A stretch of 64,000 nucleotides of DNA. Origin: Haloarcula pelagica. Its GTDB lineage: Archaea; Halobacteriota; Halobacteria; Halobacteriales; Haloarculaceae. The notes beneath the pieces are model-generated. The model was not told the origin of the DNA and did not search any database. It saw nothing but the letters and a program-made list of their open reading frames with translations. The stretch is taken from NCBI RefSeq assembly GCF_030127105.1, contig NZ_CP126161.1, forward strand, positions 992,001 to 1,056,000, written 5' to 3'. How positions within the stretch are numbered: position 1 is the stretch's first letter; every line of letters starts with the position of its first letter. Shown here in pieces: positions 26,468 to 34,114 of this stretch. The position numbers and the translations under genes were made by a program.

Positions 26468-26896
26468 ATGGAAAAGCATCCGCAACCGCAACGAGGGACG
26501 AACGGAGATGTGATCTGGCACCGGGTCGGAGCATTCTTTGTCGACTCGATCCTCATGGGGCTACTCTGGCTTCCAGTTATCGTCGCCGGGGCAGCCCTCG
26601 GCGATATCGGTTCCCTCGTGCTGATGTTCATAGGGCTGGCTGTAACACTCGTGTACGGGTTTCTACTCGAGGGACTGTACGGCTACACGCCGGGGAAATA
26701 CCTACTTGGATTAGTCGTTATCAAGTCCGACGGTTCAAACTGTACGATTGGCGCGTCAGTACTACGGAACCTGTTATGGATCGTTGACTCATTTCCGACG
26801 TTCAATCTCGTCGCAATGGTCTCAATACTGCTTACAGACGACAATCAACGGGTCGGTGACCTCGTTGCGGATACAGTCGTCGTCAAGCAACAGTAA
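26468..26896 (+). CDS. RDD-family membrane protein
   Basis: 142 aa with two or three membrane spans. The family motif is seen as HRVGAFFVDSILMGLLWLP (Arg-Asp pair in the first span), GYTPGKYLLGLVVI and QRVGDLVADTVVV. The GC content and third-position bias are lower than in neighbours, which suggests recent arrival. AT-rich DNA (about 26395-26460, with ACTATACTATATC) precedes it and could serve as promoter or duplex-unwinding element. The transported substrate, if any, is unknown. Confidence 0.8.
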   Translation: MEKHPQPQRGTNGDVIWHRVGAFFVDSILMGLLWLPVIVAGAALGDIGSLVLMFIGLAVTLVYGFLLEGLYGYTPGKYLLGLVVIKSDGSNCTIGASVLRNLLWIVDSFPTFNLVAMVSILLTDDNQRVGDLVADTVVVKQQ

Positions 26897-27106
26897 TCCG
26901 AACGGATCATCTCTGTTTGCCCTGTACTGACCGATTCGCCTGCCTGAAATCTGGACATGGTACAGTGCGCGCCCTGTTTACCACCTACGTCTCGCAACGA
27001 CCGCGAGTTCCACCAAAACCCTCGATTCAGGAACCGGGGCTGGAAACGCATAGCGAAGCGGCACAAACCCCCTGACGGCAGCAGGCTACACCACGACTCC
27101 CGGCGC

Positions 27107-27125
27107 TTTCTGGAAATCCGGAAAC
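27107..27125. repeat. Isolated TTTCCGGAAA-type box ahead of the recA-like/polB operon
   Basis: TTTCTGGAAATCCGGAAAC combines a near-complete TTTC-TGGAAA and a CCGGAAAC half, the same element as in the orc intergenic region. It lies 43 nt before the recA-like gene, so the Orc proteins could regulate that operon or the box could belong to the origin. Confidence 0.5.
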
Positions 27126-27167
27126 GACACGCCTCGCCTTACGGAACCGGCCTGTCTCTATGTGAGT

Positions 27168-28079
27168 ATGGATCGATCGTTGGCGCCGGACCAACCGACG
27201 CGAAACGCTGCGACGAACCGCTCGATAGTCGACGACCAAGACATCCTCCTGCCCTCGCTGGATCCAGGGCTCACACTGTTGGAAATCGACGGTGGCCGAG
27301 GCGTACCAGTGCTGCAATCCCTGGTCCTGGACCGCCTCCTGATGCGCGAGGGCCACGTGTTCTGGGCCGACGCACAGGGGTACGCGACGACGACCGCGCT
27401 GGCCAGGTTGGCACCCAGTCGTCGACTCCTCGATCGGATCCACGTCGCACGTGCCTTCACAGCCTACCAGCACTACAGCATCGTCCAGGATCTCGACCGG
27501 GCCGTGGCCGACCACATCCAGACCGAAACCACGCGCGACCCCATCGAAACGGTTCGTGACCGCCGCATAGACGGCCCCGACACCGACGGCGAGCGCGGCC
27601 ACATCGAGCCGACACTCGTCGTTGCCCCGGCCCTGGATACGTTCTACCGGGCGAACGAGACCCTCGGTGATGAGCGAGCCAAGACCCTCCAGACGAGGGG
27701 GCTCGCAGCACTCGCACGGTACGCCGACGGCTACGACGTGCCGGTACTCGTTACCCGCTCGGCCGACGACGCGTTCGCCGCACCGATCGCCCAGCGGGCG
27801 AACACCCGACTCCAGTGTGAACTGACCGACCTCGGGCCACGCTTCGTCGGCGAGGAGTTCGAGACGACCGTCTATCCGGTCAGCGACGGGGCCTACCAGA
27901 CGACCTTGGCCTACTGGCGCGACATTCTCGCCCACCGGGCCGACCAGGCCGGCATCGAACCCAGCGACACCTCCACGAAAGACGACGAGCCGTCGATCGG
28001 GACCGCCGACGGTGGCGTCACGATGCGCACCGACCCGGTCGCGGACGCACTCAGTGAATCGTCCGCGGGAGGGTGGTGA
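27168..28079 (+). CDS. Degenerate RecA/RadA-like protein of the polB cassette
   Basis: 303 aa. LTLLEIDGGRGVPVLQSLVL occupies the place of the RadA P-loop strand, but the GKT/S is absent. TLVVAPALDTFYR sits where Walker B is expected, with its Asp shifted. GHVFWADAQGYATTTALARLA and VPVLVTRSADDAF also follow the RecA-fold order. The last 45 residues are low-complexity and acidic. It overlaps the next gene by 1 nt (TGATG), so it forms an operon with the small protein and the polymerase. A GTG at 27162 is an alternative start. Probably a non-ATPase accessory factor; the function is inferred from context only. Confidence 0.68.
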   Translation: MDRSLAPDQPTRNAATNRSIVDDQDILLPSLDPGLTLLEIDGGRGVPVLQSLVLDRLLMREGHVFWADAQGYATTTALARLAPSRRLLDRIHVARAFTAYQHYSIVQDLDRAVADHIQTETTRDPIETVRDRRIDGPDTDGERGHIEPTLVVAPALDTFYRANETLGDERAKTLQTRGLAALARYADGYDVPVLVTRSADDAFAAPIAQRANTRLQCELTDLGPRFVGEEFETTVYPVSDGAYQTTLAYWRDILAHRADQAGIEPSDTSTKDDEPSIGTADGGVTMRTDPVADALSESSAGGW

Positions 28080-28369
28080 TGGGCCGCACGAACCCGACCT
28101 TTCGCGATGCGCTTCGGGCCATCGAGGAGCGCTGGCAGGACTACCGACGAGCGCTCCGCAACCGTGACCAGCCCTACTTCGACCAGTTGTTCGGCTACGC
28201 CCGGGAGCATGCGGATGCGGCCGGGCTGTTGAACCACTCGACCCCGCATCTTCCGGCACTCCTGTCGATCGATCTGGAGCAAGAACGCCGGCTCGACGAA
28301 CACGACGAGCGGCTGACCGAACTGGAGGCCACACTCACCGACGGTGGAGCCACCGACCGGGAGGAGTAG
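28079..28369 (+). CDS. Small helical protein between recA-like and polB genes
   Basis: 96 aa, charged and predicted almost wholly helical (FRDALRAIEERWQDYRRALR, then a C-terminal coiled-coil stretch QERRLDEHDERLTELEATL). There are no catalytic motifs. Its ATG overlaps the upstream stop, and its TAG is 1 nt before the polymerase GTG. Position suggests a bridging or scaffolding subunit of the recA-like/polymerase pair. Confidence 0.72.
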   Translation: MGRTNPTFRDALRAIEERWQDYRRALRNRDQPYFDQLFGYAREHADAAGLLNHSTPHLPALLSIDLEQERRLDEHDERLTELEATLTDGGATDREE

Positions 28370-28370
28370 C

Positions 28371-30566
28371 GTGGTGTTCACGCTCGATTACCTCGATGAT
28401 GGGCGCGTCATCGAGTGGACCGTCACCGACGATGGGCCTGAATCACGCGTCCGGACCGGGTACACGCCGCGGTTCTACGTCGCACCGCGGACCGCCGAGT
28501 CGGACGGCGACGTGTCGGCGGTCGAGTCGGCGTATCGACGACACCCCGAGGTCGTCCAGACGAAACTCGTCGAGCGACGGCCTGGCTTCCGCCGGGACCG
28601 TGAACAGGTCCTAGCCGTCGATGTCGCACATATCGACCGCGTCCGGCCGCTGGCGAGCAACGTCCACGAGCAACCGGAGACGCCGGTGGGCGATCTCGCC
28701 TGCTTCAACGTCGATTTCTCCCGGCAGTTCCGCTACTGCCTGGAGGAGGGCATCGACCCCACGCCGGCCGGCTCGCTCTCGACGCTTCGGCTGGGCGTTC
28801 CAATGGCCGAGCGTGGCGCGGAATCGTACGACCAGCTCGTCGTCGACGGGGAGACAGTCTCCGCCCCGCCGGGTGACATCGTCGACAGGGTCACAACGGC
28901 GGTCGCCACCATCGACCCCGACGTACTGCTCTGCTCGACGGCGGAGCTCGTCCCGACACTGTCCGAGATGGCTGCCGAGGCCGGACGCCCCGAGTTTTCG
29001 CTGAGCCGGTGGCCCGATGCCGACTATCAACAGCTCGCCAGTCGGTCGACCTACGCCAGCTACGGCCGTGTCGGGCACTCGCCGGCCCGGTACAACGTGC
29101 CCGGCCGGGTGCTCATCGACGAGTCGAACACGTTCTTCCACAGCGAGACCAACTTGGATGGCATGATCGACCTGGTCGGTCGGTCACGGAAGCCACTGCA
29201 GGAACTCAGTTGGGCGTCGATCGGGAACGTCCTCACCGCGATCCAGATCTGCGAAGCGGACCGTCGTGACGTGCTGACGCCCTGGAACTCCTGGCGCCAC
29301 GAATTCTTCAAGCCGATGGGGACGCTCCACGATGCCGACCGCGGCGGGTTCATCTTCTCGCCGGAAGTCGGCGTCCACGAGAACGTCCACGAACTCGACT
29401 TCGCGAGTCTCTACCCCAACATCATCTGTACCCGGAACGTCTCGCCGGATGTCATCCGATGTGACTGCCACAGCGACCGGGCCGACGTTCCCGAGATGGG
29501 GTATTCGATCTGTGACGAGCGCGGCTACCTCGTCGACGTACTCGAGCCGCTCATCAGCGACCGACGGGAGATCAAGGCCAAAATCGAGCGCGAGGCAGCG
29601 AAGGCCGACCCCGACGAGGCCCGGATCGCCGAACTCGAGGGGCGGTCCGGCGCGATCAAGTGGATCCTCGTCTCCTGTTTTGGGTACCAGGGCTTCTCGA
29701 ACGCGAAGTTCGGGCGGATCGAGTGCCACGAGGCGATCAACGCCTACGCTCGCGACATCCTGCTCACGGCCAAGCAACGGCTGGAAGCCGGTGGCTGGCG
29801 CGTCGTCCACGGGATCGTCGATTCAATCTGGGTGACCCCCGACCCGGACGTTTCCGAGGCCGACCGCCAAGAACTCACGACGATCGCGAGCGAACTCACC
29901 GAGGAGATCGGCATTCGACTGGAGTACGAGGCCCACTACGACTGGGTAGCCTTTGTCCCACAGCGCACCAGCGAGGCAGGGGCGCTCACGAAGTACTTCG
30001 GGAAAGTAAGTGACGCCGAGGAATTCAAGCTCCGGGGAATCGAGGCCCGACAGCGCTCAACACCGCCGTTTATTGAGAAGGTCCAGCGTGACTGTCTCGA
30101 ACGGTTCGACGCGACGCGGGATCCCGATGTAGTGATCGAGCGCCTAGAGCGGGCGATCCGCGCGCTCCAGCACGGCGCCGTCGACCCGTCCACGCTCGTC
30201 GAACGGAATCGTGTCTCGAAACCACGCGAGGGGTACACGCAGTATACACAGAACGTCGCAGCGCTGGAGCGAGCCAGTGACCAGGGGATCGCGATTCATC
30301 CCGGCCAGGATGTCGAATACGTCGTCGTCGACGACGCGAAATCCTCCCGCGAACGTGTCGCGCTCGCCCACGAGGCACCGGAGTGCTACGATGCCGACTA
30401 CTACGAGACGCAGTTGCGCCGGGCGATCGAGAGTGTCCTGTCGCCGGTGGGTTGGGATCGAGACGACATCTCGGACGCCCTCTCGGACGTACAGACGATG
30501 ACGATTCCAGACTACACGTACGCCTCGCCGGACTGGGTCGGGACCTGTGCGACAGATGGAGAGTGA
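28371..30566 (+). CDS. B-family DNA polymerase, PolB2-like with altered active sites
   Basis: 731 aa from GTG 28371. Palm motif A is DFASLYPNII (Asp343), motif B is KWILVSCFGYQGFSNAKFG (Lys430), and motif C reads HGIVDSIWV (Asp484), where the canonical YGDTDS first Asp is replaced by Ile. In the N-terminal exonuclease-like region none of the usual DxE, NxxxFD or YxxxD motifs is visible, so proofreading should be absent. Archaeal PolB2 proteins are described as an inactivated or specialised (possibly translesion) lineage, and this fits them. Cys residues around RCDCHSDRADVPEMGYSICDERG lie in the insertion after motif A. The gene ends an operon with the recA-like and small genes. Confidence 0.85.
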   Translation: MVFTLDYLDDGRVIEWTVTDDGPESRVRTGYTPRFYVAPRTAESDGDVSAVESAYRRHPEVVQTKLVERRPGFRRDREQVLAVDVAHIDRVRPLASNVHEQPETPVGDLACFNVDFSRQFRYCLEEGIDPTPAGSLSTLRLGVPMAERGAESYDQLVVDGETVSAPPGDIVDRVTTAVATIDPDVLLCSTAELVPTLSEMAAEAGRPEFSLSRWPDADYQQLASRSTYASYGRVGHSPARYNVPGRVLIDESNTFFHSETNLDGMIDLVGRSRKPLQELSWASIGNVLTAIQICEADRRDVLTPWNSWRHEFFKPMGTLHDADRGGFIFSPEVGVHENVHELDFASLYPNIICTRNVSPDVIRCDCHSDRADVPEMGYSICDERGYLVDVLEPLISDRREIKAKIEREAAKADPDEARIAELEGRSGAIKWILVSCFGYQGFSNAKFGRIECHEAINAYARDILLTAKQRLEAGGWRVVHGIVDSIWVTPDPDVSEADRQELTTIASELTEEIGIRLEYEAHYDWVAFVPQRTSEAGALTKYFGKVSDAEEFKLRGIEARQRSTPPFIEKVQRDCLERFDATRDPDVVIERLERAIRALQHGAVDPSTLVERNRVSKPREGYTQYTQNVAALERASDQGIAIHPGQDVEYVVVDDAKSSRERVALAHEAPECYDADYYETQLRRAIESVLSPVGWDRDDISDALSDVQTMTIPDYTYASPDWVGTCATDGE

Positions 30567-31069
30567 GTTCAGCACAGCCAGCCAACCCCGCTTTCGCTTG
30601 TGGTCCCGCCGGTGTATTGTAACACGGTCACGAACGAGTGGTCGGGCGCTGAACAGGCTCCAGAGTCGCATCTGGGAGGTAGTTTTCACGCTTCAGGCCG
30701 AAATATCACGTTGGATAATCACAGTGAGAGTTATCGGTGAGACATCGGCGATTTTAGTGGTTTGAACCGGCTTTCAAGACGTACTTGAATCTGCGTCAGA
30801 TAGCTTGTGCCCGGAATACATCCTGTTAGTGGGAACATAAATTCCGCCAGTCATTTCAATACGAAGATGATACACCATGTCGCGGGCAGATGCCCGAATC
30901 CCGGATAATACGGCACTACCGGGCGCTGAACACGCCCTGAGATCCATTACAGGGGTGCGTTTGCACCCTTTCAGCATCGTGCTGAGACCGTCAAGGCAGA
31001 CTTGAGACAGCTTCTCTGCATGAAACGTAGTATTACTTTATTATACCAGATGGATATTGGAAGGGTGTA
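30567..31069. other. 500-bp AT-richer gap with four tandem hairpins
   Basis: No convincing protein gene. Four short inverted repeats lie within 103 nt: CGGGCA-GA-TGCCCG at 30883-30896; GGGCG/CGCCC at 30921-30936; GGGTGC-GTTT-GCACCC at 30953-30968; TCAGCA-TCG-TGCTGA at 30971-30985. The pilin promoter follows at 31036. A structured non-coding RNA or 5' regulatory region is possible. Confidence 0.4.
31036..31044 (+). promoter_or_regulatory. TATA-box of the pilin gene
   Basis: TTTATTATA lies 26-34 nt before ATG 31070, which also has a GGAAGGGTG ribosome-binding-like stretch just before it. Both leaderless and leadered translation are conceivable. Confidence 0.5.
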
Positions 31070-31576
31070 ATGCAGCTCAAGCAACTGTTCAATGACGATG
31101 ACGCCGTGTCGCCGGTTATCGGCGTCATCCTGATGGTCGCGATTACGGTGATTCTCGCCGCCGTGATTGCATCGTTCGTCCTCGGACTCGGGGACCAGAC
31201 ACAGAATGCTACGCCGCAGGCCAGCTTCTCGTTCGATTACCAAGCGAATAGCAACATCGCCTCTAATCTCGGTACTGGCAACGTCTCGAATACGGACGGC
31301 AACCTGACCATTACGCACGACGGGGGTGATTCAATCGCTGCCGACGAAGTGTATGTACGGGGTGAATTTGACTCGGGCGCGAGCGGAAATTGGGGCACGA
31401 ATGGGAACTGGACGAACGCGGCAATCACCAGCAGTCCCGGCCCGACCAGCGATATCAGGGCGGGCAACAACGCGAAGGTGCCTGTCGGCTCTGCCTATGA
31501 CATCCGCGTCATCTACGAAGCTGCTGAGGGCGACAGCTCGGCCACACTCGGCCAAGACACCGGTCCCGACGCGTAA
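31070..31576 (+). CDS. Type IV pilin (haloarchaeal PilA-like)
   Basis: 168-aa secreted pilin. A short charged leader (MQLKQLFNDDDAVSPVIG) precedes a hydrophobic helix VILMVAITVILAAVIASFVLG, the class III signal and assembly domain of haloarchaeal pilins, processed by PibD. The mature domain is Ser/Asn/Thr/Gly-rich with many N-x-S/T sequons (for example NATPQ, NVSNT), suited to N-glycosylation. GC is lower than in core genes. No pilus motor genes are nearby, so it would depend on machinery elsewhere. Confidence 0.85.
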   Translation: MQLKQLFNDDDAVSPVIGVILMVAITVILAAVIASFVLGLGDQTQNATPQASFSFDYQANSNIASNLGTGNVSNTDGNLTITHDGGDSIAADEVYVRGEFDSGASGNWGTNGNWTNAAITSSPGPTSDIRAGNNAKVPVGSAYDIRVIYEAAEGDSSATLGQDTGPDA

Positions 31577-31621
31577 CTGACTCACCACTTTTCCGGTTTA
31601 TCGATCTTAACCAGTCACAAC

Positions 31622-31897
31622 TCACCCGCGGTCGACGCCGACCGCCTCGTCGACCTCGAACTCTAACCCACGCACGGACACAGCTGCCGCAATCTCCTGC
31701 TTCTGCGCGATCGTCAAATCCTCACGCTCCAGCACCTCCTCGATCGCGTCGACCAGCGCGGGCACGTTGTCACACGCAAACGCCACTGCGTCCGATCGAT
31801 TGCACCCGTAGAACTCGGCGGCCTCTTCGACGGCATGGTACCGATGCGCGTTCTCCTCGCCACAGCGAATCCGGATCGACCCTGGAACGTCACCCAT
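31622..31897 (-). CDS. Small hypothetical protein (DUF7692-like)
   Basis: 91 aa from ATG 31897 (MGDVPGSIRIRCGEENAHRY). The segment HAVEEAAEFYGCNRSDAVAFACDNVP is a helix-rich region that looks like a ribbon-helix-helix or similar small DNA-binding fold, followed by an acidic C-terminus. Comparable short proteins are scattered in haloarchaeal plasmids and integrated elements. The upstream frame to 31978 looks non-coding. Confidence 0.6.
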   Translation of the reverse strand: MGDVPGSIRIRCGEENAHRYHAVEEAAEFYGCNRSDAVAFACDNVPALVDAIEEVLEREDLTIAQKQEIAAAVSVRGLEFEVDEAVGVDRG

Positions 31898-32248
31898 GCT
31901 CGTGAACACGACCCCGAGAATCCTAGTTTTTTCGCCCTCCTGGGACCCTCCAGAACACTCGAAACACCGGGGAACCACTCACCTATCTGAGACAACACCG
32001 CCCGCGAACCACGCCCACCCACTGAATATGAACACATCGATGGCGGGGTTCGTGTTCATATTGGCTCGATCGCTCACGTCGACGCACAACCGCCGGCGGT
32101 CGCGGTCGATCCGTGTTCCCGACGTGTATTCGAATTCAGCAGCACTCTCGTTCGATGGGTAGTCGAACCGGAAACCAGATGAGGTGGGGAAAAATCTCAC
32201 AAACACGGGAATACTTTTGCTCTGTCCCGTACAAGATCTGATTATCTC
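31898..32248. other. 350-bp gap with a perfect 11-bp inverted repeat
   Basis: I see no supported gene. It contains the long inverted repeat at 32025-32062. A likely promoter for the downstream vapBC pair is AATACTTTT at about 32210, roughly 30-39 nt before ATG 32249. Confidence 0.35.
32025..32062. repeat. Inverted repeat AATATGAACAC / GTGTTCATATT
   Basis: Perfect 11-bp arms at 32025-32035 and 32052-32062 around a 16-nt centre. It is AT-rich in a GC-rich genome and about 190 nt upstream of the vapB start. It may be an operator, an element end, or a terminator-type hairpin for the minus-strand side. Confidence 0.45.
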
Positions 32249-32515
32249 ATGTCCAAGTCAACAGACGAACGCGGACGGATCTACCTCCCGAAAGATGTTC
32301 GTGAGCGGTTCGGTGACCAGTATCGAATCGTCGAACTCCCAAGCCATGTCGCGCTCTTCCCCGTCGACGAGGATCCGCTGGAGGGGCTTCGAGCGGCTGT
32401 TGGAGATGCCTTTGCAGAGACGGATGCCGGCGAGTTGAAGACACAAGCACGCGAGGCAATCTCACGAGAGGTTCGAACGGAAGCAGAAAGCCGGACACAG
32501 GACAGCGAGGAGTAA
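32249..32515 (+). CDS. vapB: AbrB/SpoVT-type antitoxin
   Basis: 88 aa. The N-terminal half is a swapped-hairpin AbrB domain: MSKSTDERGRIYLPKDVRERFG then YRIVELPSHVALFPVDEDP. The C-terminal half is acidic/helical (TQAREAISREVRTEAES) and fits toxin binding. It lies 3 nt before the PIN toxin, so this is a second vapBC pair in the window, of a different antitoxin class from the one at 14.4 kb. Confidence 0.83.
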   Translation: MSKSTDERGRIYLPKDVRERFGDQYRIVELPSHVALFPVDEDPLEGLRAAVGDAFAETDAGELKTQAREAISREVRTEAESRTQDSEE

Positions 32516-32518
32516 GCT

Positions 32519-32920
32519 GTGTACGTCGAGACCGACTTTCTCATTGTACTGGTGAAAGACGACGACTGGCTACAGGACGCCGCGATCACCGCTCTCGAAG
32601 AGCACGACGATATCCATACCTCGATACTCGCGTACGCCGAGGTTCTCGTGTTGTTCTACGACCGCGAAGCCGCCGAATATGATATCGATGCGCCGCGCGC
32701 GATCACCAATCTACTCGAACTGGTCCCGATCGTACCGGAAGAGCATGAGGATGCGGTCTTGGCCGCCGCAGCGTTTCTCGACGAGTACGACCTCACTCCG
32801 TTCGATGCGCTCCACGCCGGACTCGTCACGACCGGGGAAGAGCGTGTCCTCTCGACCGAGCAGGACTACGACACTGTCGGCCTGGATCGTCTCCCCTTGG
32901 ATCCTGAATCCCCTGACTGA
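32519..32920 (+). CDS. vapC: PIN-domain toxin VapC
   Basis: 133 aa from GTG 32519. PIN residues are visible: Asp5 in VETDFLIVL, Glu in AYAEVLVLFYDR, Asp in LTPFDALHAGLV and Asp in STEQDYDTVG. The start is 3 nt after the antitoxin stop. Putative ribonuclease; the target is unknown. Confidence 0.83.
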   Translation: MYVETDFLIVLVKDDDWLQDAAITALEEHDDIHTSILAYAEVLVLFYDREAAEYDIDAPRAITNLLELVPIVPEEHEDAVLAAAAFLDEYDLTPFDALHAGLVTTGEERVLSTEQDYDTVGLDRLPLDPESPD

Positions 32921-33007
32921 ACGATCTGTGGGCGCCTGTACCGAATGGTTCGGTTCGTTCACTCAGTCGTCAGCTGGACCACCGTACACGTCATCGGTGA
33001 GCAACTG

Positions 33008-33229
33008 CTAGGCCGCGACACGCTGGATCGCGTCACACTCGGCCAGTTCGGGGAGGTCGCCACGCTCGTCACACACACGGAGGATATAGGCGCCCGAATC
33101 GAGCCGTTCGACCGAGACCACTCGATCCTCTGGATTCCCGTCTTCGGTGAGGAGACCGTCCCGGTCAAGGAAGTCTTTCGGGATCGTCACCAGCCCTGAA
33201 CCGTTCTTGTTCTGTAGCTTCTGCGGCAT
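33008..33229 (-). CDS. AbrB-like DNA-binding protein
   Basis: 73 aa from ATG 33229 (MPQKLQNKNGSGLVTIPKDF). The N-terminus GLVTIPKDFLDRDGLL and a later strand DRVVSVERLDSGAYILRV match the swapped-hairpin AbrB fold. It has no linked toxin on the same strand. It is likely a small transcription regulator of the accessory element. An upstream in-frame extension to 33505 looks non-native. Confidence 0.68.
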   Translation of the reverse strand: MPQKLQNKNGSGLVTIPKDFLDRDGLLTEDGNPEDRVVSVERLDSGAYILRVCDERGDLPELAECDAIQRVAA

Positions 33230-33383
33230 ATCAGCATTACCCGACTGTTGGATAATAAATGACCCCAACGGTACCATATCTTGGGGAGCTTTTGGCCAAG
33301 AAATGGTGCTGAGCGGCGCGTCTTTTGCGGACCCCAGAAACACGCGCTCATCCCGCGGGCAGTCCGCGGGCAGGACTACACGA

Positions 33384-33581
33384 ATGCCACCGACCCCGTC
33401 CGGCGAGACAGACCCGCCGGACAGCGCGGTCAACACCGCGTCTCGACCCTGGCGCATCGACTTCCGCAACCTCGACGAGCGACGGCGCGCCCGAGCCCGG
33501 GCCACCGCGGCTGGTGCCAGCCGCGACCTCCCGCCTACTGACGTGTCGCCGGACTCGCCACCGACTCCTCAGAGAACATGA
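33384..33581 (+). CDS. Small hypothetical protein, first of an overlapping chain
   Basis: 65 aa (MPPTPSGETDPPDSAVNTAS, then FRNLDERRRARARATAAGAS and a Pro/Ser tail). Its TGA overlaps the ATG of the next ORF by 4 nt (ATGA). I do not recognise it. The Arg-rich middle could bind nucleic acid. The chained overlaps are the main reason to accept it. Confidence 0.45.
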   Translation: MPPTPSGETDPPDSAVNTASRPWRIDFRNLDERRRARARATAAGASRDLPPTDVSPDSPPTPQRT

Positions 33582-33646
33582 GCTACCACCACGCAGCCCG
33601 ATCCGCACCGACCACCAACCCGACCCGACCCGGAGGCTCGGAATGA
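33578..33646 (+). CDS. 22-aa ORF coupled between two genes
   Basis: ATG 33578 to TGA 33646 encodes MSYHHAARSAPTTNPTRPGG plus two residues. It overlaps both the upstream stop and the downstream ATG by 4 nt (ATGA each). It may be a real microprotein or only a leader that carries ribosomes to the next start. Support is only positional. Confidence 0.35.
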   Translation: MSYHHAARSAPTTNPTRPGGSE

Positions 33647-34020
33647 GTCTCCGCGAGACACTCGGCATCCTCACCGTCGCGCTGACCGTCCTGATGCTGG
33701 TCGCCCAGCCCGTCGCCGCCGCCGAGACCCCGCTCAACCCCAACTCCGACAGCTACGACGGCGTCGTCATCGAGGCCAACACCACAAAGGCGACGCACAT
33801 GATGGGCTGGGACACCGTCCAGTACGAGAACGACGCCGGCGAGATCACGCGCTTGCCCGGTGTCGTCAACGACTCCGCCGACAACCCCTATCGGTTCACC
33901 GTCACGGACATCAACTTCTCCGACGCCGGTGAGTTCCCGCGGAGGGACTGCTCGGTGATCTCTTCGCGTGGTCTCACTATACACGAGGCCGAACCGGCTC
34001 CGCTACTCAGGACCTGCTGA
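33643..34020 (+). pseudogene. Truncated secreted surface protein
   Basis: 125 aa with a clear signal peptide (GILTVALTVLMLVAQPVAAAE) and the start of an extracellular domain (DSYDGVVIEANTTKATHMMG ... PYRFTVTDINFSDAGEFPR). After about residue 100 the sequence changes character (RDCSVISSRGLTIHEAEPAP) and stops. I recall longer haloarchaeal virus/integrative-element envelope-like proteins that begin this way, so this looks like the stub of one cut by a rearrangement near 33935. Confidence 0.5.
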
Positions 34021-34114
34021 CGTAAGATCAGATTCCAGACAATAAAATGACAATTTCACACATAGAGACGGTAGTTCCGGTTTGATTTATCGTTCGAGCA
34101 AACTCTCTCGAACG

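Noticed and set aside
30774-30977. 67-codon minus-strand frame in the gap before the pilin
   Set aside because: No motif, atypical codons, and it crosses the hairpin cluster; treated as non-coding.
31979-32206. 75-codon minus-strand frame upstream of vapBC
   Set aside because: It spans the 11-bp inverted repeat and shows no recognisable fold or promoter.
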